A DNA stretch of 64,000 bases from an uncultured Litoreibacter sp. (GTDB lineage Bacteria > Pseudomonadota > Alphaproteobacteria > Rhodobacterales > Rhodobacteraceae): positions 862,359-926,358 of the forward strand of contig CANLVO010000002.1 in NCBI GenBank assembly GCA_947494645.1. Reading direction: 5' to 3'. Under the pieces are notes generated by a model. It was not told the origin of the DNA, searched no databases, and worked only from the letters and a program-made list of their open reading frames with translations. This document shows positions 33,305-42,057 of this stretch, piece after piece. How positions within the stretch are numbered: the stretch's first letter is position 1; every line of letters starts with the position of its first letter. The position numbers and the translations under genes were made by a program.

Positions 33305-34066
33305 CTAGTTGGATACGGTGCGGATGAGGCCGAGCGAGGCGAGGCCAAGCAACAGCGTCAGGCAGAAGGGTTTGTAGTAGGGCTCAAGGCGCGGGATGAA
33401 GAACGCGCGGCCGACATAGAGGCCGATGAGCGTTGGGATGATGAAGAACATGCCCCGCGCGACGGCGGTTTGGTCCATGGTGCCGATGACGAGATGGGTG
33501 ATCAGGCCGACCACGCCTGCGCCGAGCAGATAGATAGACAAGGTGCCGCGCATGGTGCGCGGGTCGAGCTGGCGCGACAGCATGTAGAGCGCGATGAACA
33601 TGCCCCCTGCGCCTGAGAAGCCGGTGATGATGCCTGCGCCGAGGCCCGCGCCATAGGTGCCAGCCGGGGTGGCAAGGAACGGCAGCCGCATCTTGAACAG
33701 CTGGCTGAGCGCCAGCACGATCAGAATCGTCAGCGCCACCGCTTTCGACGTGTCGGTGGGCAGTTGCAGGTTCAGCAGCAGACCAATGGGCAAGCCGAGG
33801 CCGCTGCCGATGATCAGGCCCTTGGCGGTGGGTCTGTCAGCGTCAGCGATGCCGCCTTTGAACATGGCGAGGCTGCCTGCCATCTCGAGGAACCAGAGCA
33901 TCGGGATCAGCGCGATGGGCGGCAGGATGAAGATGGCCGAGGCCATGACCACCGCCGAGAGGCCGAAGCCGGAAAAGCCGCGCACCATGGCTGCAAGGAA
34001 GGTGATGCCGCTGAGCAGCAGCAGCTCCATCCCTGTCAGGTTGGTGAGATCGGCCAGCAGGTTCAT
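33305..34066 (-). CDS. tauE: TauE/SafE-family sulfite/anion exporter
   Basis: 253-residue membrane protein with about eight helices of the TauE/SafE family (LAAMVRGFSGFGLSAVVMA near residue 25, GAGLGAGIITGFSGAGGMF near 137: the two repeated family motifs). It probably exports sulfite formed by Xsc when SoeABC cannot keep up. The start overlaps the pta stop (ATGA) and soeA follows after 11 bp. Having both export and oxidation in one operon gives two outlets for a toxic product. The gene name is by context; the family exports various anions. Confidence 0.82.
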   Translation of the reverse strand: MNLLADLTNLTGMELLLLSGITFLAAMVRGFSGFGLSAVVMASAIFILPPIALIPMLWFLEMAGSLAMFKGGIADADRPTAKGLIIGSGLGLPIGLLLNLQLPTDTSKAVALTILIVLALSQLFKMRLPFLATPAGTYGAGLGAGIITGFSGAGGMFIALYMLSRQLDPRTMRGTLSIYLLGAGVVGLITHLVIGTMDQTAVARGMFFIIPTLIGLYVGRAFFIPRLEPYYKPFCLTLLLGLASLGLIRTVSN

Positions 34067-35016
34067 GTGGCGGCGTTCACGATGGAGGCCAGACAGATGG
34101 AGGCCATCCGTGCCGCAGGCGGGTCGGCGCGGGACGTCAGCAGGATCGGAACCTTTGCGCCCATCACGATGCCAGCGGCACAGCCGCCGGTGAGGTAGAC
34201 GAAGGATTTGAACAGCGCGTTGCCCGACACAATGTCAGGCACCATGATTGCGTCGGCTTTGCCCGCGACCGGGTCGGCGGTCAGCTTCTTGGTGGCCACG
34301 GCGTCAGGGCTGAGGATCAGGTCCATCGCCAACGGGCCGGAGAAATCGGCGTCCTTGATGTTGTCTTTTGCCCAAGTGGCGAGCGTGTCGGCCTCCACCG
34401 AGCTGGGCACGGAGGGGATGACGCTTTCGGTCGCCGACAGAAACGCCACTTTCGGGCGCTCATTGCCGACGAGATGCAGCAGCTTGACCACCTCGCGGGT
34501 GGCGTCCTGGCGCGTTTCCATATTGGGGGAGACGTTAACGGCGGCGTCAGAGATCAGAATGGGCTTGCCGCCATCCGGGTGCGAGATGTGAAAGATATGT
34601 ACAAGGCGGTTGCCGGTGCGCAGGCCCGCGTCGCGGTTCAGCGCGGATTTCATGAAGACGTCGGTGTGAAGATTGCCCTTCATCAGCACGTCGGCGCGGC
34701 CCTCCCCGCAGGCGAATGCGGCGGCCTTGCCGCTGTCTTCCTCGCCCTCGGCCTCGATGATGTCGAAGCCTGAGATATCCCAGCCCAGCTTTTCGGCCTC
34801 CGCCTCGATGATGGCGCGCTCTCCGCAGAAGACGGGCTCCATGATGTCGGCCTCTGCGGCATCGCGGGCGGCTTCCATGGGCAGGGGCGCACCGGCGCGG
34901 GCAATGGCGACGCGCGGGCTTTTGGCGGCTTTGGCCATATTCAGAAGAGTGTCAGGGCAGACGGCTTCACGGGTGGACAGAAACGGGTTCTCAGCGGTCA
35001 CAACGTATTCTCCCAA
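34063..35016 (-). CDS. pta: Phosphate acetyltransferase
   Basis: 317-residue Pta of the short, non-fused type that converts acetyl phosphate from Xsc into acetyl-CoA. Family features are DVLMKGNLHTDVFMKSAL near residue 107, the ISDAAVNVSPNMETR stretch near 155, and GNALFKSFVYLTGG near 275. It lies directly behind xsc with a hairpin in the 71 bp gap, and overlaps tauE by 4 bp. This xsc-pta pair is the standard arrangement in sulfonate-degrading alphaproteobacteria. Confidence 0.92.
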   Translation of the reverse strand: MGEYVVTAENPFLSTREAVCPDTLLNMAKAAKSPRVAIARAGAPLPMEAARDAAEADIMEPVFCGERAIIEAEAEKLGWDISGFDIIEAEGEEDSGKAAAFACGEGRADVLMKGNLHTDVFMKSALNRDAGLRTGNRLVHIFHISHPDGGKPILISDAAVNVSPNMETRQDATREVVKLLHLVGNERPKVAFLSATESVIPSVPSSVEADTLATWAKDNIKDADFSGPLAMDLILSPDAVATKKLTADPVAGKADAIMVPDIVSGNALFKSFVYLTGGCAAGIVMGAKVPILLTSRADPPAARMASICLASIVNAAT

Positions 35017-35035
35017 AACGCAGCCTATTCACCAC

Positions 35036-35064
35036 AAAACCCGCCCCAATTGCTTGGGACGGGT
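35036..35064 (-). terminator. Hairpin between xsc and pta
   Basis: On the minus strand an 11 bp stem (ACCCGTCCCAA with TTGGGGCGGGT, one G-U pair) closes a 4 nt loop and is followed by TTTT. It lies between two genes of one pathway, so it may attenuate rather than end transcription, giving more xsc than pta mRNA. Confidence 0.75.
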
Positions 35065-35087
35065 AGGGTCGTACTATGCAGCAGAAA

Positions 35088-36857
35088 TTACTCTGCGGCC
35101 ATATCCGATGCGGAGACGCCAGCCACAGCAACCGGCTTCTTCATGGCGTCGCGGCGGAACGGCTCGCCCAGCTCTTTGTTCAGCAGAACCTCGATGAAGG
35201 TCGTGGTGTTGTTTTCCATCTGGTCCTCCACAGCGGCGTTCAGAGCGTCGGTCAGCGCGTCCATGTTGTCCACTTGCACGCCTTTGAGGCCACAGGCGTC
35301 CGCGATTTTGGCGTAAGACACGTTTTCATCCAGCTCGGTGCCGACGAAGTTGTCGTCGAACCACAGCGTGGTGTTCCGCTTCTCTGCGCCCCACTGGTAG
35401 TTGCGGAAGATGATCATGGTCATCGGTGGCCAGTCGCCACGGCCCACGGAGACCATTTCGTTCATCGAGATGCCGAATGCGCCGTCGCCTGCAAAGCCCA
35501 CAACGGGCACGTCAGGGCAGCCGATTTTGGCGCCGACGATGGCCGGGAAGCCGTAGCCGCAAGGCCCGAACAGGCCCGGTGCCAGATACTTACGGCCTTC
35601 CTCGAAGGACGGATAGGCGTTGCCGATGGCGCAGTTGTTGCCGATGTCAGACGAGATGATCGCGTTCTTCGGCAGGGCCGACTGGATCGCGCGCCATGCT
35701 TGGCGGGGCGACATCTTGTTTGGCTCCGCAGTGCGAGCCCGCTCGTTCCAGGTGGTGCCCGGATCGTCTTCTTCGTGGTCTAGCGACGTCAGCTCCTGTG
35801 CCCAAGCCGATTTGGTTTGTGCGATCAGGTTTTTGCGATCTGCGCGGCCCGCGTCGCCTGCGCCGTCCGACAGGTTGGCGAGGATGCCTTCGGCAACCTT
35901 CTTGGCGTCGCCCACGATGCCGACGGTGACTTTCTTGGTCAGGCCGATACGGTCAGGGTTCAGGTCCACTTGGATGATCTTGGCGTCTGTCGGCCAGTAA
36001 TCGATGCCGTAGCCCGGCAGGGTCGAGAACGGGTTCAGGCGGGTGCCCAGCGCCAAAACGACGTCGGCCTTGGAGATCAGTTCCATCCCAGCTTTCGAGC
36101 CGTTATAGCCCAGCGGGCCTGCAAAGAGTGGGTGGTTGCCGGGGAACGCGTCATTGTGCTGGTAGCCTACGCAAACAGGTGCGTCGAGCGTTTCAGCCAG
36201 CTTCATGGAGGCGTCGATGCCGCCGGCCAGAACAACGCCAGCGCCGTTCAGGATGACCGGGAATTTGGCGGAAGACAGCAGCTCAGCGGCGTTCTTGACG
36301 GCCTCAGCACCACCGGCGGGGCGTTCGAACTCGACTGCGACGGGCAGCTCAATGTCGATGACTTGCGTCCAGAAATCGCGCGGGATGTTGATTTGCGCAG
36401 GTGCGGAAGCGCGGTAGGCCTGCATGATCACGCGGTTCAGCGTCTCGGCGATGCGGGACGGGTCGCGGACTTCTTCTTGGTAGGCAACACAATCGGCGAA
36501 CAGGTTCATCTGCTCCATCTCTTGGAAGCCACCTTGGCCGATGGTTTTGTTGGCCGCTTGTGGCGTGACCAGCAGCAGCGGAGTGTGGTTCCAGTAGGCG
36601 GTTTTGACGGAGGTCACGAAGTTCGTAATGCCGGGGCCGTTTTGCGCGATCATCATCGACATTTCGCCGGTGGCGCGGGTGTAGCCGTCGGACATCATGC
36701 CAGCGGTCATCTCGTGGGCGCAGTCCCAGAATTTGATGCCGGAGGTTGGGAACAGGTCGGAAATCGGCATCATGGCCGAGCCGATAATCCCGAACGCGTG
36801 GCGGATGCCGTGCATTTGCAGCGTTTTGACGAAGGCTTCTTCGGTCGTCATTTTCAT
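35088..36857 (-). CDS. xsc: Sulfoacetaldehyde acetyltransferase
   Basis: 589-residue thiamine-diphosphate enzyme that cleaves sulfoacetaldehyde with phosphate to acetyl phosphate and sulfite. The N-terminal MTTEEAFVKTLQMHGIRHAFGI, the central LALGTRLNPFS and the diphosphate/Mg motif beginning GDGAFGISMNE (about residue 460) with QWGAEKRN match Xsc. Length is right. A start codon at 36857 follows GGGAGAGA. It heads the leftward xsc-pta-tauE-soeABC operon, with paired repeats upstream that may bind TauR. Supply can come from taurine via Tpa and possibly from other sulfonates. Confidence 0.95.
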   Translation of the reverse strand: MKMTTEEAFVKTLQMHGIRHAFGIIGSAMMPISDLFPTSGIKFWDCAHEMTAGMMSDGYTRATGEMSMMIAQNGPGITNFVTSVKTAYWNHTPLLLVTPQAANKTIGQGGFQEMEQMNLFADCVAYQEEVRDPSRIAETLNRVIMQAYRASAPAQINIPRDFWTQVIDIELPVAVEFERPAGGAEAVKNAAELLSSAKFPVILNGAGVVLAGGIDASMKLAETLDAPVCVGYQHNDAFPGNHPLFAGPLGYNGSKAGMELISKADVVLALGTRLNPFSTLPGYGIDYWPTDAKIIQVDLNPDRIGLTKKVTVGIVGDAKKVAEGILANLSDGAGDAGRADRKNLIAQTKSAWAQELTSLDHEEDDPGTTWNERARTAEPNKMSPRQAWRAIQSALPKNAIISSDIGNNCAIGNAYPSFEEGRKYLAPGLFGPCGYGFPAIVGAKIGCPDVPVVGFAGDGAFGISMNEMVSVGRGDWPPMTMIIFRNYQWGAEKRNTTLWFDDNFVGTELDENVSYAKIADACGLKGVQVDNMDALTDALNAAVEDQMENNTTTFIEVLLNKELGEPFRRDAMKKPVAVAGVSASDMAAE

Positions 36858-36937
36858 GGAAGTCTCTCCCTAGGGCGTGAGGTAAAACAGGTTGTTCTTG
36901 GTGTTGGGGCTAACCTAGCAGTGAGAGCCTGTCTAGT

Positions 36938-36969
36938 TTAGAGCCAGTGTTGCGTGAACATATATCCAG
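36938..36969 (-). promoter_or_regulatory. Paired repeats upstream of xsc, candidate TauR site
   Basis: TTAGAGCCAG (36938-36947) and ATATATCCAG (36960-36969) share TAnnnCCAG-like wording and start exactly 22 bp apart, 81-112 bp before the xsc start. Read on the minus strand they resemble CTGGACYTAA, the TauR repeat I recall from Rhodobacter capsulatus (8 and 7 of 10 matches). A similar pair with the same spacing precedes tpa. Confidence 0.5.
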
Positions 36970-36996
36970 AACGGCTTCGCCAAAGCCATATATGTT
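36957..36996. other. Nested inverted repeat between tauR and xsc
   Basis: AACATATAT (36957-36965) and ATATATGTT (36988-36996) are perfect 9 bp arms, and inside them GGCTT/AAGCC forms a second 5 bp stem. It partly overlaps the second candidate TauR repeat. No U run follows, so a regulatory cruciform or RNA element is as likely as the tauR terminator. Confidence 0.4.
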
Positions 36997-37095
36997 GAAA
37001 ATTGGGACTTTGCGAGGCCGTAGGGATCTGCGGTTTCGTCTGGTTTTTCTGATTTGAGGATATGCGCGGAGAATCAATAATTGAGCCAAATAGTC

Positions 37096-38565
37096 TCAAA
37101 TTTTGGGTTTTAGCTGCTCTATTGTCTCTGCGATCTTGGCAATTCCGGGGGAGATTTGCGCGGCAGAGATCGACGAATAGGCCAGACGGTAGTGGCGGTA
37201 TATTCGCCCTGTGCCCTCGCAGAACGGTGCGCCGGGCTCAATCAGCACCGATTTCGCTTTCAACGCCTCGGCCAGCCGCATGGTGTCGACGCCCTCGGGC
37301 GAGCGCATCCAATAGCTGGAGCCGCCGAAGGTGCCGACGCCTGCGACCTCCAGTTTATGCTCGGCAATGGCTTTGTCCATCAGGCGGCGGCGGTCGTGAA
37401 ACGCGTTGCGCAACCGGCGCACCAGCGCGTCGTAATGGCCCAGTGACAGGAAGTAGGCAGCGGTGCGCTGCATGTGGCCCGGCGGGTGGCGCAGCACGGC
37501 AGAGCGCAGGGCGCGGGCCTCGCGAATAAACGGCGCGGGGCCCACTAAATAGCCGAGGCGAAGCCCGGGGAAGAGGGACTTGGAGAAGGAGCCGATATAA
37601 ATCACCCGGCCCTCCTCATCGAGCGACTTCAGCGCGGGGGAGGGCGGTTTGAGAAAGGACATCTCGAACTCATAGTCGTCCTCGACGATCAGGAAATCGT
37701 CCTCGCGGGCCCGGCGCAGCAGCTCTTCGCGGCGCTCCAGCGGCATGGTGGCCGTGGTCGGACATTGGTGGCTCGGGGTGGTGAAGAGTACATCCGTTTC
37801 GGCTGGAATTTGATCGGGCAGGATGCCGCCCCCGTCCACGGTGATCGGCGTACGGTGGCAGCGGGACTGTTTCAGGATATGGCGCAGGCCCGGATAGCAG
37901 GGGTCTTCATGCGTGGCCATGCGGCGCTGGGTCAGCAGCACTTGGGCGGTTAGCCACAGCGCGTTTTGCGCGCCAACGGTGATCAGGATCTCGTCCGGGT
38001 TGGCCAGAATGCCGCGCCTAGGCAGGGTGTTGCGGGCGATGAACTCCAAGAGTTGCGGATCGTCGCGGTCGACCTGATCAGCGGTCAGATTGTCGAAGTC
38101 GCGTTGCCCCAAAGCCCTGAGCGCGCAAAGCCGCCAGTTTTGGCGGTCAAAGAGCGACGGGTCCACCTGCCCGTACAGGAACGGGTACTTGTAGGCCCGC
38201 CAGTCGACGGGTTTTTCGACCTGCAACGCGCCTGAGAAGCGGTTGCCGATGGCGCGGGACCAATCCACGGTGTCCTGACTGGCACGCCCGCTGATCTGCG
38301 GCGGCTCGGGCGCGTTTTCAGAGACGAAATAGCCTGACCGCCCGGCAGAGGAGAGGTAGTCGTCGGCCATCAGCTCGTTATAGGCCAGCGTCACAGTGAT
38401 GCGGCTGACGCCCAGATGCGCAGCGAGTTTCCGCGACGATGGCAGCTTCTCACCGGGGCGGAACCGGCCAGAAAGAACCCCGCCCGCCACCATCTGCTGG
38501 ATCTGCTGCTGCAAGGTGCCCTCGAATGCGGGGTCGAGGAAGAATGTGTCGATGGCGATGGACAT
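37096..38565 (-). CDS. tauR: TauR, MocR/GntR-type regulator of taurine genes
   Basis: 489-residue MocR-type regulator: an N-terminal GntR winged helix (about residues 15-80, LPSSRKLAAHLGVSRITVTLAYNEL) joined to an aminotransferase-I-like domain that binds pyridoxal phosphate. The PLP Lys is expected in IGSFSKSLFPGLRLG (about residue 310). It lies between xsc and the tpa/tauABC genes, as TauR does in Rhodobacter and relatives, where it activates tpa and tauABC with taurine. The start follows a region shared divergently with the nitroreductase gene. Confidence 0.88.
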   Translation of the reverse strand: MSIAIDTFFLDPAFEGTLQQQIQQMVAGGVLSGRFRPGEKLPSSRKLAAHLGVSRITVTLAYNELMADDYLSSAGRSGYFVSENAPEPPQISGRASQDTVDWSRAIGNRFSGALQVEKPVDWRAYKYPFLYGQVDPSLFDRQNWRLCALRALGQRDFDNLTADQVDRDDPQLLEFIARNTLPRRGILANPDEILITVGAQNALWLTAQVLLTQRRMATHEDPCYPGLRHILKQSRCHRTPITVDGGGILPDQIPAETDVLFTTPSHQCPTTATMPLERREELLRRAREDDFLIVEDDYEFEMSFLKPPSPALKSLDEEGRVIYIGSFSKSLFPGLRLGYLVGPAPFIREARALRSAVLRHPPGHMQRTAAYFLSLGHYDALVRRLRNAFHDRRRLMDKAIAEHKLEVAGVGTFGGSSYWMRSPEGVDTMRLAEALKAKSVLIEPGAPFCEGTGRIYRHYRLAYSSISAAQISPGIAKIAETIEQLKPKI

Positions 38566-38694
38566 AAGCTGGCCTTAAGCGGTGGCTGAAGTGGCTATAC
38601 AGGACCTGCGTGTAAAGCGGAAGTCTGCGGCGGTCTCGGGGGGCGTTTGGCCGTGGTGAGTTCTAGGGACCGTTACATGTCTTCCAAAAATTCC

Positions 38695-38736
38695 TTGACT
38701 GGTTCGATATCGTACTAGATAGTTCGACATAGAACT
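38695..38736 (+). promoter_or_regulatory. Promoter with inverted-repeat operator for the nitroreductase/MarR pair
   Basis: TTGACT (38695-38700) and GATAGT (38718-38723) with a 17 bp spacer form a sigma70-like promoter. The perfect inverted repeat AGTTC/GAACT with a 6 bp spacer (38721-38736) overlaps the -10 box. The MarR protein encoded second in this operon is the likely ligand, giving autorepression. Confidence 0.55.
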
Positions 38737-38751
38737 TAAGGAGATCTGGCT

Positions 38752-39888
38752 ATGAACCGTAGAAACTTTCTCAAACTGGCTGGCGGAGGCATTGTCCTTG
38801 CCGCTGGCAGCGCGGGCCTTTTCGCCGCGACACGTACACCTGACAAAGCGCTGGCACCTTGGGGGCTGATTGGCAGCTATGACGATCCGCGCAAAAATGC
38901 GCTTTCGCATGCGATCCTGGCGCCGAACCCGCATAACCGTCAGCCCTGGATTGTCAGCCTTGAGGGTGATGACGGGCTGACGCTGTATTTTGACACCGAC
39001 AAGCAGCTGCCGCACACGGACCCGTTCGATAGGCAACTGACCATCGGTCTTGGCTGCTTTCTTGAACTGATGCGGATGGCTGCAAATGCGGATGGCTACG
39101 ATGTTGCCATCACCCTGTTCCCGGAAGGGGAGGACATGGCGGGGCTGGACAATCGCCCGATTGCCACCGCCGCGTTTACCAAAGGGGCGGTTACGCGCGA
39201 TCCTTTGTTTGATCACATGCTAGACCGTCGGTCTAACAAGGAGCCCTTTGACACAGGCCGGACCGTCTCGCCTGACGCTCTGGCCCGCATATTGACGGTT
39301 GCCCGCCAGACCGAAATCGGCGGCTCTATTGATAGCGATGACATTGCGTATTGGCGGCAGCTGACCAGCGCGGCCCTGACGATCGAGGTCGAGACCCCGC
39401 ACACCTACAAGGAAAGCGTGGACCTGATGCGGATCGGCAAGGCAGAGGTCAACGCCAACCCCGACGGTATCGACTTCAGCGGTGCGCTTTTCGAAGCGCT
39501 TGCCTTGGCGGGTGTCATGACGCGCGAGGCGTTGCTGGACCCAAATTCGACCGGGTTTCAGGAGGGGATGAAGGCCGTTCTTGCCAATACTGAAACGGCG
39601 ATGGGGCATCTCTGGATGGTGACCCCAACCAATACCAGACGGGACCAGATTGCCGCCGGTGCCGATTGGCTACGGGTCAATCTTGCCTGCACCGCCGAGG
39701 GCCTCGGGTTTCAGCCATTGAGCCAGGCCCTTCAGGAATACCCGGAGATGGCGGAAATTTATCAGGAGACACACCAACGCCTTGCCCCGGCTGGTGGAAC
39801 GGTTCAAATGTTGGCGCGGATCGGGTACGGTCCGAATGTTGCGGTCAGCCCTCGCTGGCCGATAGAGGCCAAGATCGGAACGGTTTGA
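38752..39888 (+). CDS. Acg-like nitroreductase-family protein with Tat-type signal
   Basis: 378-residue FMN-binding nitroreductase-fold protein of the Acg type. It begins MNRRNFLKLAGGG, a Tat-like twin-Arg signal with a hydrophobic run to about residue 27, so it is probably exported with flavin bound. APNPHNRQPW near residue 62 is the family's FMN loop, and RRSNKEPF near 160 its second contact. A clear AAGGAGA ribosome site precedes ATG 38752. It overlaps the MarR gene by 4 bp. It lies between tauR and tpa but has no known role in taurine use; a redox-stress function is a guess. Confidence 0.78.
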   Translation: MNRRNFLKLAGGGIVLAAGSAGLFAATRTPDKALAPWGLIGSYDDPRKNALSHAILAPNPHNRQPWIVSLEGDDGLTLYFDTDKQLPHTDPFDRQLTIGLGCFLELMRMAANADGYDVAITLFPEGEDMAGLDNRPIATAAFTKGAVTRDPLFDHMLDRRSNKEPFDTGRTVSPDALARILTVARQTEIGGSIDSDDIAYWRQLTSAALTIEVETPHTYKESVDLMRIGKAEVNANPDGIDFSGALFEALALAGVMTREALLDPNSTGFQEGMKAVLANTETAMGHLWMVTPTNTRRDQIAAGADWLRVNLACTAEGLGFQPLSQALQEYPEMAEIYQETHQRLAPAGGTVQMLARIGYGPNVAVSPRWPIEAKIGTV

Positions 39889-40334
39889 GCGAAGAAAGTG
39901 GCAGCGCGGACGAAGTCTTCGGCTTCTTTACCGAAATTGGGATCATCAACCAATTGTCGACGGCCATGTTCGCCAAGAGCCTGCCTGACGGCGTCCACCC
40001 CTCGCATTTTTCGATCCTGAACCACCTTGCGCGCATGGGCGACGGCAAAACGCCCATGCGGATCGCGTCAGCCATGCAGGTGACCAAGAACACGATGACC
40101 CATTCGCTGAAAGTGCTGCAGGAGCGGGGCTATATCGACGTCCAGCCGGACCCGGAAGATGGGCGTGGCAAACGGGTGTTTCTGACCGATGCCGGCCGTG
40201 CATTTCGCGAAGAGGCGATTGCTCAGGTAAGTGAGCAGTTTCGGCATGTCATCGGCGGTGATCAACTCACGATCATGCGTCGCATACGCGGCGATCTGGA
40301 GCTGATGCGGAAGCATCTCGACGACAACAGATAG
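39885..40334 (+). CDS. MarR-family transcriptional regulator
   Basis: 149-residue winged-helix regulator. The DNA-binding part is seen as PMRIASAMQVTKNTMTHSLKV followed by LQERGYIDVQ, and the wing as DPEDGRGKRVFLTDAG (about residues 60-110). The start is TTG at 39885, overlapping the nitroreductase stop (TTGA); the frame is open further upstream but only inside the preceding gene. It probably represses the two-gene operon at the inverted repeat at 38721-38736. Ligand unknown. Confidence 0.82.
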   Translation: MSEESGSADEVFGFFTEIGIINQLSTAMFAKSLPDGVHPSHFSILNHLARMGDGKTPMRIASAMQVTKNTMTHSLKVLQERGYIDVQPDPEDGRGKRVFLTDAGRAFREEAIAQVSEQFRHVIGGDQLTIMRRIRGDLELMRKHLDDNR

Positions 40335-40434
40335 GGCCGTTCGGGTCTTTCGGTGAGGTTCGGTGTCCTTGGCCTCAGGCGTTGAAGGTCGCAGGAAGCG
40401 AGCACGCCGGGTTGTTTTTCTTAGACTGAAACAC

Positions 40435-40466
40435 AAAGCCCGCCCCTGATGGCAGGAGCGGGCTTT
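40435..40466. terminator. Bidirectional terminator between marR and tpa
   Basis: AAAGCCCGC (40435-40443) pairs with GCGGGCTTT (40458-40466), a perfect 9 bp stem with a 14 nt loop. A/T runs at both feet allow it to work for the rightward MarR operon and the leftward tpa gene. Confidence 0.85.
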
Positions 40467-40489
40467 GGCATTTGGTATGTCTTGGGACC

Positions 40490-41905
40490 TTAGCCCATGA
40501 CGGCTGTCAGCGCCCCATCGACAGAGGTCAGGATTTGGTCGATATCATCTTTCGTCGCGATCAGCGCAGGCGAGAAGCAGAGCGTGTTGTTCAGCCCCGG
40601 CAGCGAGCGGTTGGTCATGCCGATGATCACCGCGTCGTTCTTCATGCAGTGACCGGTGACGGCAGCCACGGTTTTCTCGGGCAGCGGTTCGCGGGTGGTG
40701 CGGTCGGCGACCAGCTCCATCCCGGTGAACAGACCCTTGCCGCGGACCTCGCCGATGCAGGCGTGCTTGTCTTGCAACGCGCGCATCTGGTCGACCATGT
40801 AGTCGCCCATGGCCACGGTGTTGTCCAAGAGGCCCTCCCGCTCGATGATTGCCATGTTTTCCAGCGCCGCCGCCGGGCCAGCCGTGCAGCCGCCGAAGGT
40901 GGAGATGTCGCGGAAGTAGTTGAGGTGATCGGAGGTGTTGTCCTTGAACATGTCAAAAACCTCTTCAGTGGTCACGCAGCAGGAGATCGCTGCGTAACCC
41001 GACGCCACGCCTTTGGCCATTGTCACGATGTCCGGCTTGATGCCGTAATGCTGGTAGCCGAACCATGTGCCGGTACGACCGACGCCGCAGACGACCTCGT
41101 CGATATGGAGCAGGATGTCGTATTTCTTGCAGATCTCTTGCACCCGATCCCAGTAACCGGGCGGAGGGGTGATGACGCCACCGCCTGCTGTGACCGGCTC
41201 AAGGCAAAGCGAGCCTACGGTGTCCGCGCCCTCGCGCAGGATAACTTCCTCGATCGCGTTGGCGGCGGCGACGCCGTATTCTTCAGAGCTGAGGTCGGCC
41301 ATGCCCTGATCGCCCTTGCGGTATTCCAAGCAGTGCGGCACGCGGATGAAGCCCGGCGTGAAAGGGCCGTAATGCGCGTTGCGCTCGTCCTGACCGCCGC
41401 CCGACAGGCAGGCGATGGTGGTGCCGTGGTAGTCGCGCTCACGGTAGAGGATCTTGTGCTTCTTGCCGCCGTAGCGCTGATGCGCGATCTGACGGACCAT
41501 CTTGAAGCCCTTCTCATTCGCCTCGGAGCCGGAGTTGGCGTAGTAGACGCGGCTCATGCCGGGCATCTTGCTGAGCAGTTTTTCAGAGAACATGGCTGCC
41601 GGGATCGAGCCCACGGTGCCGCCGAAGAAGTTCATTTTGACCAGCTGGTCGCGCACTGCGTCTGCGATGGTTTCGCGGCCGTAGCCTACGTTGACGGTCC
41701 AGACCCCGCCGGAGACGGCGTCGATATGCTCACGGCCATGCTGGTCCCAGACGCGCAGGCCCTTGCCCTCGACGATGATCTTGGGGTCGGTGCGCTCGCC
41801 CTCAGGTGCCATATAGGGGGCATGCTGGCTCAGGTGGTGCCAGACATGGGCGCGGTCGGCTTCGACGATGCCCGACAGATCGTTTGGTGAAAGATTACCG
41901 TCCAT
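40490..41905 (-). CDS. tpa: Taurine-pyruvate aminotransferase
   Basis: 471-residue class III aminotransferase converting taurine and pyruvate into sulfoacetaldehyde and alanine. The PLP Lys is in TMAKGVASG, the cofactor Asp in LLHIDEVVCG, and YYANSGSEANEKGFKM is the phosphate-site loop. ATG 41905 follows GGGAGT; the frame extends to 42001 but lacks the family's sequence there. It is divergent from tauABC across 507 bp that contain paired repeats resembling TauR sites. Its product is the substrate of Xsc. Confidence 0.92.
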   Translation of the reverse strand: MDGNLSPNDLSGIVEADRAHVWHHLSQHAPYMAPEGERTDPKIIVEGKGLRVWDQHGREHIDAVSGGVWTVNVGYGRETIADAVRDQLVKMNFFGGTVGSIPAAMFSEKLLSKMPGMSRVYYANSGSEANEKGFKMVRQIAHQRYGGKKHKILYRERDYHGTTIACLSGGGQDERNAHYGPFTPGFIRVPHCLEYRKGDQGMADLSSEEYGVAAANAIEEVILREGADTVGSLCLEPVTAGGGVITPPPGYWDRVQEICKKYDILLHIDEVVCGVGRTGTWFGYQHYGIKPDIVTMAKGVASGYAAISCCVTTEEVFDMFKDNTSDHLNYFRDISTFGGCTAGPAAALENMAIIEREGLLDNTVAMGDYMVDQMRALQDKHACIGEVRGKGLFTGMELVADRTTREPLPEKTVAAVTGHCMKNDAVIIGMTNRSLPGLNNTLCFSPALIATKDDIDQILTSVDGALTAVMG

Positions 41906-42025
41906 GACGAGGACTCCCTTGTGAAAGCGTTGCGTGAGGCTGGCCCTATATGGCCCGTCAGACGAATCTGTGGGGCGGGGCAAGTATATCCTAATTTCCA
42001 AGCAGCACAGAGTTTGGGCAGTCCA

Positions 42026-42057
42026 ATAGGGCCAGTTGCTTCAATGGATAGGTCCAC
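42026..42057 (-). promoter_or_regulatory. Paired repeats between tpa and tauA, candidate TauR site
   Basis: ATAGGGCCAG (42026-42035) and ATAGGTCCAC (42048-42057) start 22 bp apart, 121-152 bp before the tpa start. On the minus strand each matches the recalled TauR repeat CTGGACYTAA at 8 of 10 positions. They lie in the 507 bp gene-free stretch 41906-42412, in which I see no other gene or RNA. The remaining sequence there is AT-richer than its surroundings and holds the two divergent promoters. Confidence 0.55.
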
